In this document: positions 10,625 through 21,885 of the stretch, one piece after another
Layout of the letters: every line of letters begins with the position of its first letter
How positions within the stretch are numbered: the first letter of the stretch is position 1
Translations under genes and position numbers: made by a program
Notes under the pieces: generated by a model
Told to the model about the DNA's origin: nothing
The model's input: the letters and a program-made list of their open reading frames with translations, nothing else
Databases searched by the model: none
Origin: Carex sylvatica
Taxonomy: Eukaryota > Streptophyta > Magnoliopsida > Poales > Cyperaceae
Assembly: GCA_964058845.1 (NCBI GenBank)
Contig: CAXKVR010000194.1
Span: 25,609 to 89,608 of the forward strand
Length of the DNA: 64,000 nucleotides
Direction: 5' to 3'

Positions 10625-10944
10625 CGCCTTGAGACTGAACAGAAATGAAATCTGAACCCTGGAAACGCCCTTTTATCAATTGAAAACAATTTTAATTATC
10701 TCTTATTGTCTTTTAATCAGTAGAATTGTTAGAGCTAAAACCAAACCAAATTCTTCTCACTTCTAGAATCTCAAGTGATTTTAGGATAAGTATAGTGTTT
10801 TTATTCCGTCCCTGTGGATCGATACCTGAGCATACTCAACGACAGGATAGTTCACTTGCTATCTGAATTGACAGAGTATAACAAAGGTTTAAGAAGTATA
10901 GCTTGCTATACTGAAACTTTTTGGCATATATTCTCGTGCGATCA

Positions 10945-11899
10945 GACTCTTATCCCTTTAGTGCCATTATCTTGAGAATTACTGAGAGACTTACCTACTT
11001 GAAGTAGAGGAGAGTAGAGAAATGTACTCGGATCGTCAATCCAACGGTCAAATTGTCGAAATTTTGAGGTATTGAAATCTAGGGTTTTGGTGGAGAGAGA
11101 GAATGGCAACCAGATTTTGCAAATGAAGGGTAGAAATGAGTTGAGAAGAAGAAGGAGAAGAGAATGAGTGTCTCCTCAGTCAATTTAGTGGTCGGAGCAG
11201 CCCAAACGACGAGGTGGAGGTGAGAATAGGTGGTAATAGAGAGGAGAGAGTCGGGTTTAAAAAGAAGAAGGAAGAGGAAGAAGGAAAGGGTTTAAAACGT
11301 GTCTGTCCGATCGACCATTATCACGATCCAGGGATCGTTGTCACGGTCCCTCGAGATGTTGTAATGCCTGTGCATTAAATGCATTTAATGCGAGAGTTTT
11401 GTCTTTAACGGACGTCTACCGTTGTCACGGTACCATAACGCTAAGTTTCTGTCTGATGAAGCGTGCTCATGACGCTAGTTGCTAATTTTAGCGTTGGGAT
11501 ATTATTTTTATCGTTATCACAGTACAGGCACCGTTATCACGGTAGATGAGAAATTTTGAAATCTTATTATGTAATTATGTTATATATGAACCGTGGCAAT
11601 GCTTCAGCCACCGTGATCACAAAAGAATTAAATATAATTTATTTTAATTATTTTTGCATGTATAATTCATTTTTAGTGGTTGCTATGCTTTCTAACCATT
11701 TAATTTACTCTATCCAGATATTTTCTAAGCTGCAATAAGAAGAAACATTGACCAATTTATAACTGATGTTCTATTTAATTACTCATTAACTATTAGAAAA
11801 TGTATTTAAATATATATAGAGGGTGAAAGATATAAGTGTATTATAATATGTTTTATGTATACTAGTAAAAAAGGGTACGAGCACACATGTTAGATTCAT
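10945..11899 (-). mobile_element. Sirevirus-like LTR or 3' region, interrupted by the Athila insertion
   Basis: Lies downstream (minus sense) of the copia gag relic and its polypurine tract. Read on the minus strand it holds three clusters of paired palindromes, then a TATA-like TTTTTAAACCC segment, a pyrimidine-rich leader and a GTAAGT-type site, so it looks like an LTR promoter and leader. It does not align by eye with the LTR at 14321-15427, so it may belong to a different or chimeric element. The Athila insertion cuts it at 10944/10945. Confidence 0.45.
11313..11624 (-). promoter_or_regulatory. Paired palindromes of Sirevirus-like LTR, 20-bp pitch
   Basis: Three pairs of imperfect palindromes related to ACCGTTATCACGGT: 11313-11328 with 11333-11348; 11509-11524 with 11529-11544; and half-decayed copies starting near 11590 and 11610. 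Partners are 20 bp apart in all three pairs. A single further copy lies at 11417-11432. Confidence 0.65.
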
Positions 11900-11909
11900 C
11901 TCCCCCTCA
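11900..11909 (-). other. Polypurine tract of minus-strand copia relic
   Basis: Minus-strand TTGAGGGGGA followed by GATG, a usual copia plus-strand primer, lying only about 50 bp after the gag relic. That leaves no room for pol. Confidence 0.55.
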
Positions 11910-11955
11910 ATCATTTCACTCATTCAGGTATTTTAGGGAGATGTTTATACAAGTT

Positions 11956-14260
11956 CTAGTTAATTCTTGACTTAGGCATCCAAACAACATTCAACATGTT
12001 GCTCTTTCTCCTAAACCAACATTCTGCTAAGGTATGTCCTAGTTGACAACAATAGTGACATGATATTGATTTTGTTTTATTTATGAATTTAGATGAAGAA
12101 ATTTTGTTGAAGTTTAATTTGTGAGGTGACTTGCTAGAATTTGATCTATTTGATTCTTGAGCATTGTGTAGGGGAGAAGACCAATTGACATTTCTAGTTG
12201 ATTTTGAGCATTGGTTATTTTTTAGAATCTTATAACTATCATTTTTTGACTTATCTTTCATTTGTAGTATGTTTTTAATATGATGTTGGAGAACACCTCT
12301 GTGTGATCCATTTCTTTGGATCTTGTTAATTAAGTAAATCTTATTATCAGAACATCTACCTAATATTCCTTGATTAACATTGTTTGTTGTTTGTGGTGTG
12401 TGTGTGTGATAGATGTGTGTATCTTGTTCTTAGATTTGTTTTTATGTATGTATAGTTGAGGTGTCATATTGTTCAAGTTTCGAGCTTGTACCCCTTCAAT
12501 GTTATGGCTTTTCTTGTGAGTGGTGTCAAATGAGGAGTTACCCTTCTTGGCACCGGAAGCATTAATTGAGCCTCCAATTTTCTCACATGCAATTTTTATC
12601 GGACCTATCCTAATGCCACTACTATGTTCATTAGGTGATCTCAATGCCTTATTTTTAATATCCAATTGTTGTATTATACTTTTCAACATTTCTATCTCAC
12701 TTGAATACTTTCTACTAATGTTGGTTATTTTTAATTCTTTATTTTCTAATTCATACCCTAGATTTTCACATTCAATTGTTTTAATTTCTAACTTTGACCT
12801 TAGTTTTTCATTTTTATCTTTTAATTCTTGAAACTCAAGTTTGACCTTATTAATTTCACTTACAAAAATTATTTTTGCATTTCATGTATTGTGGACTCTA
12901 GACACGTTACCTTAAGTTCTTGCTCAAGAACCATTGATTCTAAGTTTTGAATGACATTATTCTTCTCATCCAGGAGGGCATGCAATTCTTCATGCATGTT
13001 GATTGACCTAGTATTCAACTTAGCAATTGATTTCTTATCTAGACAAGAAATTTAATCACTAGTTGATTCTCTTTCATCACATCCTACTTTATGAAACTCA
13101 GGGGTTATGCGTACCTTTACTGTAGAAGTAGAAGTGGATGCTTCATTATCATGAGTGTCCATTAAAGCTAGTTGAATGACTTCTTCATTCTCAGATTCTG
13201 AGTTTAATTCTTCACCACTGCTATAATCTGTCTCTGTCTGTTGATCAGCAACCATTGACTTTTCATTATTGCCCTTGAAGTTTCTGTCTCTTCTAAATCT
13301 GGGGCGTCGGTTCTGTTGATCACCACTTTTCTTCTTTTGAGAGAAGAGTTTGAAACAGTTTCAGATGGAATGCCCTTCTTTGTTGCAACCAAGACAGATA
13401 ACCTTTTTATTATTATTTTCTCTCTTTTTGTTGTACTTTATTTCAAAGTCCATCATTCCTTGGATTAATATATTTAGGAGTTTATCATTTTCAGTTGGTT
13501 AAGGATTAGAGGTTTGAGTATTTGGAAGATTAGGTGAAACGAATGGTGGCGCATTGAATTCTTTAGTTTTGTTTGATTTTTGAGGTTGTGCATATAGTGT
13601 TGTAACTTTAGCCTTGGGCTTATATTCCTCGGTTTGTCGGAGTTTCTCTTCACAGCTTCTGAGATGAGCAAACAGTTCTTATGGTGTGAAGACTTGTACT
13701 CCCGACAGTACCTCTAGCACGCTTATCATTGATTTCCATCCAGGTTTTCTAAGCATAACTCTTAATAATTTTCCTACAATCTTATTGTTAGAAAGAGGTT
13801 GACCAAGTTCTATGAATTTATGTTATATTTGTAAAAGTATGTTATAGGTATTTTTTACAGTCTCACCACTTTCTACACAGAAGGTTTCAAATTTTGTTTC
13901 TAGACCAGTTAATTTGGTTCGCTTTATTTGGTCATTACCCTCATATTTGGTTATAAGATAATCCCACATCTCTTTTGCATTTGTAGCATTTGAGAACATA
14001 ATCCATAAGGATTCATGTACTGCACCCATGATAGCATTCATGGCAAGAACATCTACCTTTTTGGCAAGTTTGGATTCAGTGGTAATTATGTTGGTAATAG
14101 AGTTATATATTGGTGTGAAAGCATTTTCTACGGTTTCTCATACTTCAATTAATTTCATATAGTTGGTCATAACCCATTTCCAATAACTAAAGTTTTTGAT
14201 AGCATGAGTTAACATGGGAGGTTCTCTAATAAATTTTGGTGTACATAGTGTCATATCTAG
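11956..14260 (-). pseudogene. Degraded Ty1/copia gag, Sirevirus-like
   Basis: Read on the minus strand from about 14260. The N-terminal part has a UBN2-type gag (fragments such as FSYWKWVMTNYMKLIE and MWDYLITKYEGNDQIKRTKL, 13823-14250). A zinc knuckle follows near 13350-13400 (CLGCNKEGHSI, then a stop where Trp is expected, then NC), then an acidic and coiled-coil-like stretch (12840-13255), and a second knuckle CHYCCQLGHTLAEC near 12010-12055 followed by VWMPKS, a typical end of Sirevirus-type gag. Several in-frame stops and frame changes show it is dead. Protease, integrase and RT are absent between gag and the polypurine tract, so this was a pol-less derivative or suffered a large deletion. 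Confidence 0.75.
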
Positions 14261-14304
14261 GATCTAATACAATAATCAAATTAAGTGTATCTTAATTTAA
14301 TTTT

Positions 14305-14318
14305 CTGCTTTGATACCA
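14305..14318 (-). other. Primer binding site, tRNA-iMet type
   Basis: Minus-strand TGGTATCAAAGCAG, complementary to the 3' end of initiator tRNA-Met, two bases from the LTR end. It sets the element's orientation. Confidence 0.85.
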
Positions 14319-14320
14319 CT

Positions 14321-15427
14321 TGTTGGTCCCAAAGGCACCTAGAGGGGGGGGAGTGAATAGGTATTTTTATATTTTTAGTCTAAATAATAATATTCTAACG
14401 TGTCGATAAGTTATTCTTAGCGAAACTAGAATAACTTTGTCATAAAATAAATGTAAAGTAAATAGTAGAATTTAGAGACACTTGATACGAGAGTTATTTA
14501 CAGAGTTCGGCACTAGCGCCTACATCTTCGAGGCTTGCGACCTTCTAATAGCGCGTCTTTCTTTACTCAATGAAAAAAGAGTTCAAGGTGGAACCGGTGA
14601 GCCCTTACAATTCTTTTGGGAAGTCACACGGCGCCCTAACAACACAATCCGAGTCGCAAGGACTTCAAGGATTGCAAGGTGAGCACAAAGCTCAAGGTAG
14701 TAAATGATTCGATCATGTAGAATCACTCTAGGAGTTGGTTGATTGATTGAATAAGCTTGAGATTGATTATGTATATTGAAGTTGTAGTGCACAAGCAATA
14801 ATGGCTTTCTCTAGATCTGTAAATACAAAATATTGAAGTTGGAGGCGGCTAGAGTGATATTCCAAACCTTGGTATAGCTTCTATTTATAGAAAGCTAATA
14901 AAAAGAAGTGGTGCTGACCGTTGTAATGGTACAAGGGGACTGTCACCATGGTAGGTCAATCGGAGTGGTTTTGGAGTGTAACGGTGGTCACTGTTGATTA
15001 CGGTAGATGAACGTGACAACGGTCCCCACCACGGTAATCCTCTGGAAAGATTAGCGATGTGGTGATGCTAAATATTATTTTATGCATCATGAGATTTGCA
15101 CATGATTTATTTATTATGTTATCACGATTACTGGACCGTAACAATGGTAAGCCTCACTTAGGTTAATCTCAAGCTTATTTTACCAATCTTACATATACTT
15201 TATCCTTAATCTTGAGTTAATACTTTTGATATCCAGTGTCTTGTGCTTCATTACTACATCCATGATGTTGTATTGCAATGTATTAATTCATCATTGATGT
15301 ATAATTATTAATCCTTCACTCATCATGAACCTGCACAGATACTCAAGAAGGAAAACTTTAAAATGCAATTATATATATTTTGCAAATCTAGTCAAACAGA
15401 TAAGTCGAGGGCTCCCAAAAGCCAACA
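14321..15427 (-). repeat. 5' LTR of minus-strand Sirevirus-like copia element
   Basis: The 1107-bp LTR runs on the plus strand from TGTTGGTCCC to GCCAACA, so it has the TGTTGG/CCAACA inverted ends of copia LTRs. A minus-strand TATA box (CTATAAATAGAAG) lies at 14878-14890. Upstream of it (higher coordinates) are paired imperfect palindromes. Bases 15428-15432 (GTATC) may be the target duplication. Confidence 0.8.
14917..14952 (-). promoter_or_regulatory. Palindrome pair in copia LTR
   Basis: ACCGTTGTAATGGT at 14917-14930 and ACTGTCACCATGGT at 14939-14952, centres 22 bp apart, about 30 bp upstream (minus sense) of the TATA box. Further decayed copies follow to about 15040 and one near 15142. 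Confidence 0.55.
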
Positions 15428-16227
15428 GTATCCACCAAGGATTCGGAAGAGAATACAACTTTTCCTTGCTAGAGGTACTACTTAAATTCACACTCTTAAA
15501 TCGATAGTTCTACTTCTTCTTCAAGCTAACTATTAGATGAGATTGGTAGACCTTTTTCTCAACACAAGAGAGGAGAACTTTATGAGGTGGTTTTTATACT
15601 TAAAAGTTAGGGTTAACTTTATGAGTGATATTTTGGGCCAATGGGCCAATAGACAATCTTATGGACTTAACCCATATGTCAAATGGTCCCAACATTGGTC
15701 TATTTACTCTCTTCTATTTATTTATCAATTGTTCACAAATAAAACATCTAATGAATTATAATTGGGCCAATCAATTTAATTTCCTCATGTTATGCTAAGA
15801 TATAAATTCACATGATATGTCTCTAGGGGTGCACAAAAAATTTGAGATTCGTGATTCGATTCGAAATTTTTTGAAAAATAATCGATTCGAAAGTAATTCG
15901 GTTCGAAATTAATTCAAATCAGTTTGATTCGAAATTAATTTAATTTTGAATTTGAACCAGGCTCAATTCGATTCGTGTGGTTCACGAATCTTGAAGGTTC
16001 GATTTGTTTACGCTGTCAAGGAGTTCGGGTTTTAATTTAAGGTGCAGAACAGGCTGTCTTTTTTTTAAATGCATGGCCGCTGTTACCAAGTTTGAATTTT
16101 ATTGATTAAAAAAGTGAACAAAATACAATGGCCCATGGGCCTGCTGCGCCTGCACATAACAATACAGTAATTCACATCATGTTATTACTATTTCTTACGT
16201 GCGGAACAGGCTGTCAAGGAGAGAATT
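15428..16227. other. Intergenic, retroelement and hAT debris
   Basis: No gene. From 15824 a segment starting TAGGGGTGCACAAAA and rich in ATTCGATTCGAA repeats looks like one end of a decayed hAT element; no matching other end or target duplication was found. GGCTGTCAAGGAG-like words recur near 16012 and 16210. Confidence 0.4.
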
Positions 16228-16546
16228 AGATGTGATCTCTATATTGAAATGTGCTTGGAGATCAAATTTTACATTTTTCTGAATTTTTTTACTATTTATT
16301 AAGCCACTTTGAAAATCGCTGATCCAATGGTGGCTTAACAAAACAGTAAAATTAGAAGCCACCTTTGGATCAGCGATTTTTAAAGTGGCTTAATAAATAG
16401 TAAAAAAATTCAAAAAAATATAAAATTTGGTCTCCAAGCACATTTCAATATAGAGATCACATCTAACGGTTCAGATCGACCATTTCGACATTGAAAACAC
16501 AAAAATAAGTTATAAGCATAGTAGCCAACCTCTCTCTCTATATATA
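16228..16546. mobile_element. Foldback MITE, type C, left end missing
   Basis: Inverted arms at 16228-16464 share GATCTCTATATTGAAATG, CTTGGAG and TTTACTATTTATTAAGC around a central loop. The right outer sequence continues to a (TA)n tract; the left outer part is absent. Confidence 0.7.
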
Positions 16547-16548
16547 TA

Positions 16549-16957
16549 GGAATATGCTAGCATGTTATGCGCAGCATAGAGGGCATCCGTGCAACGACCC
16601 AATATTCAACTTTTCAAAATCCTAACGGTCGATTCGAATCGTTCATCTTGTTATACATATTAATATGTGTTTGGAGACCAAATTTTACATTTTTTTTGAA
16701 TTTTTTTACTATTTTTTTAGATTTATTGAAAATCCCTGTTTTCAGCAAATCTGGACCATAAAAAAACAATAATTTTCAATAAATTTTAAAAAATAGTAAA
16801 AAAATTCCAAAAAATGTAAAATTTGGTTTCCAAACACATATTAATATGGAGAACAAGATGAATAGTTCGGATTGACCGTTAGGATTTTTGAAAAGTTGAA
16901 TATTGAGCCGTTGCACGGAGGCCCTCTATGCTACGCATAACATGCTAACATGTTCCT
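16549..16957. mobile_element. Foldback MITE, type A, copy 1
   Basis: A complete near-palindrome of about 410 bp between TATATATA tracts. The end GGAATATGCTAGCATG pairs with CATGCTAACATGTTCC at the other end. The arms carry the CCTAACGGTCGATTCGAA and TGTTTGGAGACC segments shared by the other foldback elements here. Confidence 0.8.
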
Positions 16958-18165
16958 ATATATATATTTAAGGTTGTCATCTCCATGACTTTATTTTATA
17001 ATCATCAAATGATACTAACATAAATTTATCCAATTAAATCCCTTTTGGTGCGACCCAGTAGGATCTATATCACGTTGGCAATAGAATTAAAACTATTTAA
17101 ATTCCATAAATCATAAGTGGTATCTAGAAATATAAATTATGATTACCTAAATGACACAGATGATATATCCATTACAGTACCATGATCCTCAAGCAATATT
17201 TGCTTGCCTATGTCAATTCACGTGTCACATGATATCATGAATAAATTCAAGGTAGGAGAGTGCCATCCTTGCTAGTTTATTCTTTTCTTGATTCCAAGTA
17301 ATCAGTAAATAATGATCAACTTCTTGTTCATAATTGCATGCATACTTTATTACTTCATCAAGGGGCCTACAGATACCATAACTCATATATAAAATATGAG
17401 GGACACTGGTATTTTTGATAAATATATTTTTCTTTGCACAAGAAATATATATTGAGATATTATATATATAGCTATTAGTTACGGTTAGCGTTAGATAACA
17501 TCTACAAATACATGAATCTCGTGTAGGAAAAATAATCATCTCATACCAAAGAATTCAAGACACAAATGAAATATTAATGTCACTAATACAATCCATATTA
17601 TGTTTTATTTTCGAGTCATGTCCAATCCCCTGATCTCCATCAGGTATTTATGTGATTAAATTGATAACTCATTATCACATGATCCGCAAAACATGATCAT
17701 CATTTAACCCACATACTAATCTTGTACTGGTAAATAATGTTCCTTTCTAATTACCAAGATTATGAACATTTAGAGTATTTGTTACTTATTATTATAGAGT
17801 TCCACAGTTTAGGTCCTCAACTTGAACAATCTATAATGTAATAAACACTTAAGGAATAAATGATTCTTTAATTTCATGAACAAAACATATAATACAACTA
17901 TAAATAATTGTCTTTTAGATAATAACACTAACACTATGTACTTGTGCGATAATAAAAATAAAATTGAATTATTAATTAGATTTCTTACAAATTGTAGGTA
18001 ATCAGATTGATGATTCGTTTTCTTTTGTAGAATTGAAATTTATAAACAAGGACAATCTATCAACTTTTCTATATTATATAGGGTAATTATAATTTTCCCC
18101 ACCTATCCATCCTCCTAATTAACTAACTTTCTATTTTAACTATAACTACTATTTCTAACAATATT
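16958..18165. other. Intergenic, AT-rich
   Basis: No gene recognised. The minus-strand ORF at 17225-17539 has no recognisable motif. The segment may be old LTR-element debris, but I cannot show ends. Confidence 0.3.
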
Positions 18166-18480
18166 TATTTCTTTTATCTTTCTTCATTTCTCTTCCACCT
18201 CCATTTTTCTCTTTCACCTCCATCTTCTTCTCCCACCTCTGTCTCTGCCTCCGCCTCTCTCTCCCACCTCCGTCTCTGCTTCCCATCTCCGTCTTCGCTT
18301 TTCTCCCCTACCTCCATCTCCCACCTCCCTCTCCCACCTCCGCCTCCTCCCATACCTCACCTCAACTTCGCCTCTACCTCCCCCTCCCACCTCTGCATCC
18401 CACCTCCACTTCCGCCTTCATTTTTCCATCGATAAGCCCCCTCCCTCTATCACCTCGAAATGGTAAATACAATAAGCTCT
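18166..18480. repeat. Pyrimidine-rich minisatellite-like tract
   Basis: Imperfect repeats of CTCCCACCTCCGTCTCTGC-type words over about 300 bp. No ORF is supported. Confidence 0.6.
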
Positions 18481-18840
18481 ATCCCTCTTACACTTCCGCC
18501 TCAATTTTTTTCGTCTATGCCTGCTGCTCCCGCTCCAGCGAATGTTTTGCCAGAAGTCACCCGTCACTCCATCCTAATCAAGCACGCCTCTGCCGGAAAT
18601 GAATACTTCAATGTGTATGAATGAATACTAGAGCATGCCTCTACCGGGTCAGATCCATCACTGTCGACCGTATCAAAATAATTTTATATATGTGGATGCA
18701 ATTAATCACTTTCATGTCTATGTTCTCCTTCCTTATGAAGTAGCGAGTTTTTCAAAGAACAAAACTTTATAAATGGTGAATTAGGCCACTGCGTACAAAG
18801 TAAATGATATAAAAATAAATTTTCAAAAAAAATAGAGGTA

Positions 18841-19610
18841 TATGAATGAATACTTGATGTTTTAGATATGAATTTCAACGTGTATGAATGAATACTTGAT
18901 ATCTTAGATATAAATATTTACGCGACAAGATATTAATACTTGTGCAACGGACAACTCGAAAGTATGTCATCATGAATCTTATGTGAAAGATAAAATTCTA
19001 TAGAAAGCATTCGTGGTTTTATATTTGTAAAATTTCTCACAGATCGTCATAAATATTGGTTAGATTGAATGAAGAAAAAAATCCACCTCTAAAAACGTGT
19101 AAAAGATGGATGAGTGATGTGTACAGTTTTTATATTTGCACTTGTATGACGAGGATGAATACCTTATCAATAAGGAATGAATACTTATGCAACGGACAAC
19201 TCGAAAATATGTCATCATGGATCTCATTTGAAAGATAAAATTATGTAGAAAACGTTCGTGGTTTTAGATTTGCAAAATTCATCACAGATCGTCAGAAATA
19301 TTGGTTAGATTTTACGGAGAAAAAAAAATTCACCTCTAAAAACGTGTAAAATATGGATGAGTGATGTGTCCAGTTTTTATATTTGCACTTGCACGACGAG
19401 AATGAATACTTTCTCGATAAGGGATGAATACTTGTGCAACGAACAACTCGAAAGTATGTTATCATGGATCTCATTTGAAAAATAAAATTATGTATAAAAC
19501 ATTCGTGGTTTTAGATTTGTAAAATTTCTCACCGATCATTAGAAATATTGATTAGATTGAACGGAGAAAAAAAAATCACCTCTAAAAACGTGTCAATTTT
19601 TTTTTTAAAA
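18841..19610. repeat. Tandem repeat, about 246-bp unit, three copies
   Basis: GCAACGGACAACTCGAAA recurs at about 18944, 19189 and 19436 (steps 245 and 247 bp). Each is followed by the same order of words (ATGTCATCATGGATCTCAT, TTCGTGGTTTTA, CACCTCTAAAAACGTGT); the third copy is partial. Just before it, TATGAATGAATACTTGAT repeats at a 41-bp step, and GAATACTTG words are scattered to 19700. Confidence 0.75.
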
Positions 19611-20918
19611 AATACTTGATATATTAGGTATGAATACTTGATGTGTTATAGATAAATACTTTATGCATTATATATGAATATTTGCACGCGCTAGTTGTAA
19701 AAAAATTTAAATATTGGGTGATCCTCAAATAGTAAGTGGTCTCCTAGGTAGTTAGTAGTTATTGAAGTAGTTAATGAGTGGAGGATGAAATGGAAAATTG
19801 CTATAGGGAGATAGCTAGGTGCTATATATTTTTAATTAATTTTAAAAAAATTATCTCCAAACTCATTTTAGGTCTAAAAAAGTTAGTACATAAAGCGAAC
19901 AGAGTCAAAAAAAATATATATATAAAAAAGCCCCTCTCGCTGAGCTCATCCCATCATATTGAGTATCAGATTGAAGTAACGAATTAGTTGCGGGTGCTTT
20001 CTCCTCTTCAGTGATGGAAGGGCGAATGGTCTCTCATATGTATAAAGTAGGTATATCTTCTGTTTTTAGTTAGATGTTTGTGTGTTGTTTTGTGCTACTT
20101 TATGTCTCTTCATTTGGCTTTCTTCTTCTCTTTCTATTTAGAGGTAATTGTCCGGACTGGTTGATTTAGTTTCTAGTTTGGTTTGATTCAGTGGCTTCTC
20201 GGCTAATGGATGACTCTCCTGATCTGATCAATTCAATTCCCAATCTGATTTGGATTCAGTGCCTTCTCGGTCCACATGATGCATATACCTCGTGCGTTTT
20301 TAGTTTTAATTAGCTGTATATTTTTACATATGCTCGTTATCTAATCTTATATAACAACTACTTTGTAACTCTTTTTATAAATACAATTGTCTACGAATTA
20401 TAAAAAAAAAAAAAAGAAGTTTGGTACATAATCAGTCACATGGAAATCTCGACAGAAAAATTTAGAAAAAAGAAAAAGAAAAATCGATCAGATCGAAGTC
20501 ATCGAACGGTTGACAGAACTTCCTGTACTCTCTGGTTAAATGTTCAGTTCTCCCGTGAAGTACAGTACATGCATCACGTATAGAGAAAAGTGGGTGGGCC
20601 CACCACTTGGGAAGAAAGTATTTTCTCCTATTTTTTCTGCGGCGACTGCTATTTCTTTACTCATGATCATATGATTCCATATCAAGTTATCAACTTCTAA
20701 AGTGATCGCTACACACAAAAGTACATAGTCCGAAGTATAGAAAATTGTTCTATAAACCAAAGATTAATGCCGTTCGTTCGATCGAAATTTAGCAGAATTC
20801 AACGATCGAGAGACGACGCTGGTGCACGTGCCCCTCGCCTCTAATGTCCGTCAGATTTAAAATTTAAGAGGCCGGAAATAATTTAAAACCCTTAAAAAAG
20901 TAATAAAATTGTTAACAC
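19611..20918. other. Intergenic, AT-rich, upstream of kinase gene
   Basis: No gene recognised. A G-box core CACGTG lies at 20825-20830, about 1.06 kb before the chosen kinase start codon. It could be a promoter element but is unproven. Confidence 0.35.
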
Positions 20919-21885
20919 ATGGCAAAATCACAAATGCACAGATCTCATCTCGGTAAGGACCGTGAAAAGTCAACCCGAGGTCTACGGTCTACCCCGTTCC
21001 ACGCCACAAGTTTCAGTTCCATGCACCCATACCATAAGTCAGAAGCTAAACTTCCCACCACTTACCTCCCGACACTACGGTCCAAAACTCGTAACTACTC
21101 TGTGGGGAGAGAGACTTTTGGGTCAATGAGATCGACCCCATCTGTCAGGCAGACAAGTAGTCCACTACTTTCCAAGGTTGCCTGCCTTCAGACGATTTAT
21201 GAATACGGCCCCAATTTCCTTTTCCCACGTAACATTATCCAATTTTCTATTTTCTCTTTTGGCTGCCGTCTTTTTCAGAGAACTTGGCAAAGACTTTCCT
21301 TCGCTCCGATCAAATAACTTTTTGTTCCTTTTTGAGCTTCCTTGTTTCTCGCTCAGTAATGATAGGATCTGTGCTTCTTCGCTTTTGGAGGCTGATTTGA
21401 AAGTTGAAGCTTCATTTCGGACCATTGATCACGTTTGCTTAGTGATTCGAAGTCTGCTTGGGCTTGAAGACGATTATTTAGAAGGTAATTTTTATAGTAA
21501 GTTCTAGTTTTACTATTAAGAGAAATTTCTTCGTTTGGTTGGATTCCCTCGGTGATTATTTTTTCAACGACCTCAATTGGTACTGCGCTTTTGTATGGAA
21601 CAATAAGCGTCTATTCTTACTTTTACATTGTTCTACAATTTACAAGTTCGAATTGCAAGCTTGAATTACCCAAAGTAAAATTAAAAACATTCCTAGATAT
21701 GTCTTATGTCCCTATTCACTTAGGATCTTATATTTTCCCCATTTTTGCCTCTAAGAGCACCGCTGAAATGGTCAAATTCGGTTTTCCTTTCCAGTTTTGC
21801 AGATCTCACAAGGCCATGGAGAAATATTTTTATTTTGCCTCTACCACCAGACTATCATGTTGAGTTGAATAAGCAACATTACGGA
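20919..21885 (+). other. Probable 5' region of the kinase gene
   Basis: No recognised protein. A splice-donor-like GAAG|GTAATT lies at 21485/21486 and an acceptor-like TTTTGCAG ends at 21800, so an untranslated first exon is possible. The 132-residue ORF at 20919-21317 matches no family I know. An in-frame extension upstream of 21886 reaches 21745 but is not plausible protein. Confidence 0.35.

Larger units (their letters stand above)
1..10944 (+). mobile_element. Athila-lineage Ty3/gypsy LTR retrotransposon, 5' end cut by window edge
   Basis: The order is 5' LTR end, tRNA-Asp-type primer site, intact gag-pol, a second intact ORF, a polypurine tract and a complete 3' LTR. Pol has the gypsy order protease, RT, RNase H, integrase and no chromodomain. 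A long ORF after pol and a tRNA-Asp primer site are typical of the plant Athila lineage. The 358 bp shared by the two LTRs show no difference by eye, so insertion was recent. If the 5' LTR equals the 1468-bp 3' LTR, the whole element is about 12.05 kb. The bases just right of the element (10945-10949, GACTC) are the expected target-site duplication; the partner copy lies outside the window. The element interrupts an older Sirevirus-like relic. Confidence 0.93.
9477..10944 (+). repeat. 3' LTR of Athila element, complete
   Basis: A 1468-bp LTR with TG and CA ends. The last 358 bp match the window's first 358 bp. It carries three palindrome pairs (9648-9679, 9749-9780, 10593-10624) and a 25-bp direct repeat (10415-10439 and 10485-10509, core CAAAATGCGAAAGTTGAGG). 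No TATA box could be chosen with confidence. Confidence 0.93.

Noticed and set aside
20919..21317. 132-residue ORF upstream of the kinase
   Set aside because: No motif and no in-phase splice link to the kinase; more likely promoter or leader.
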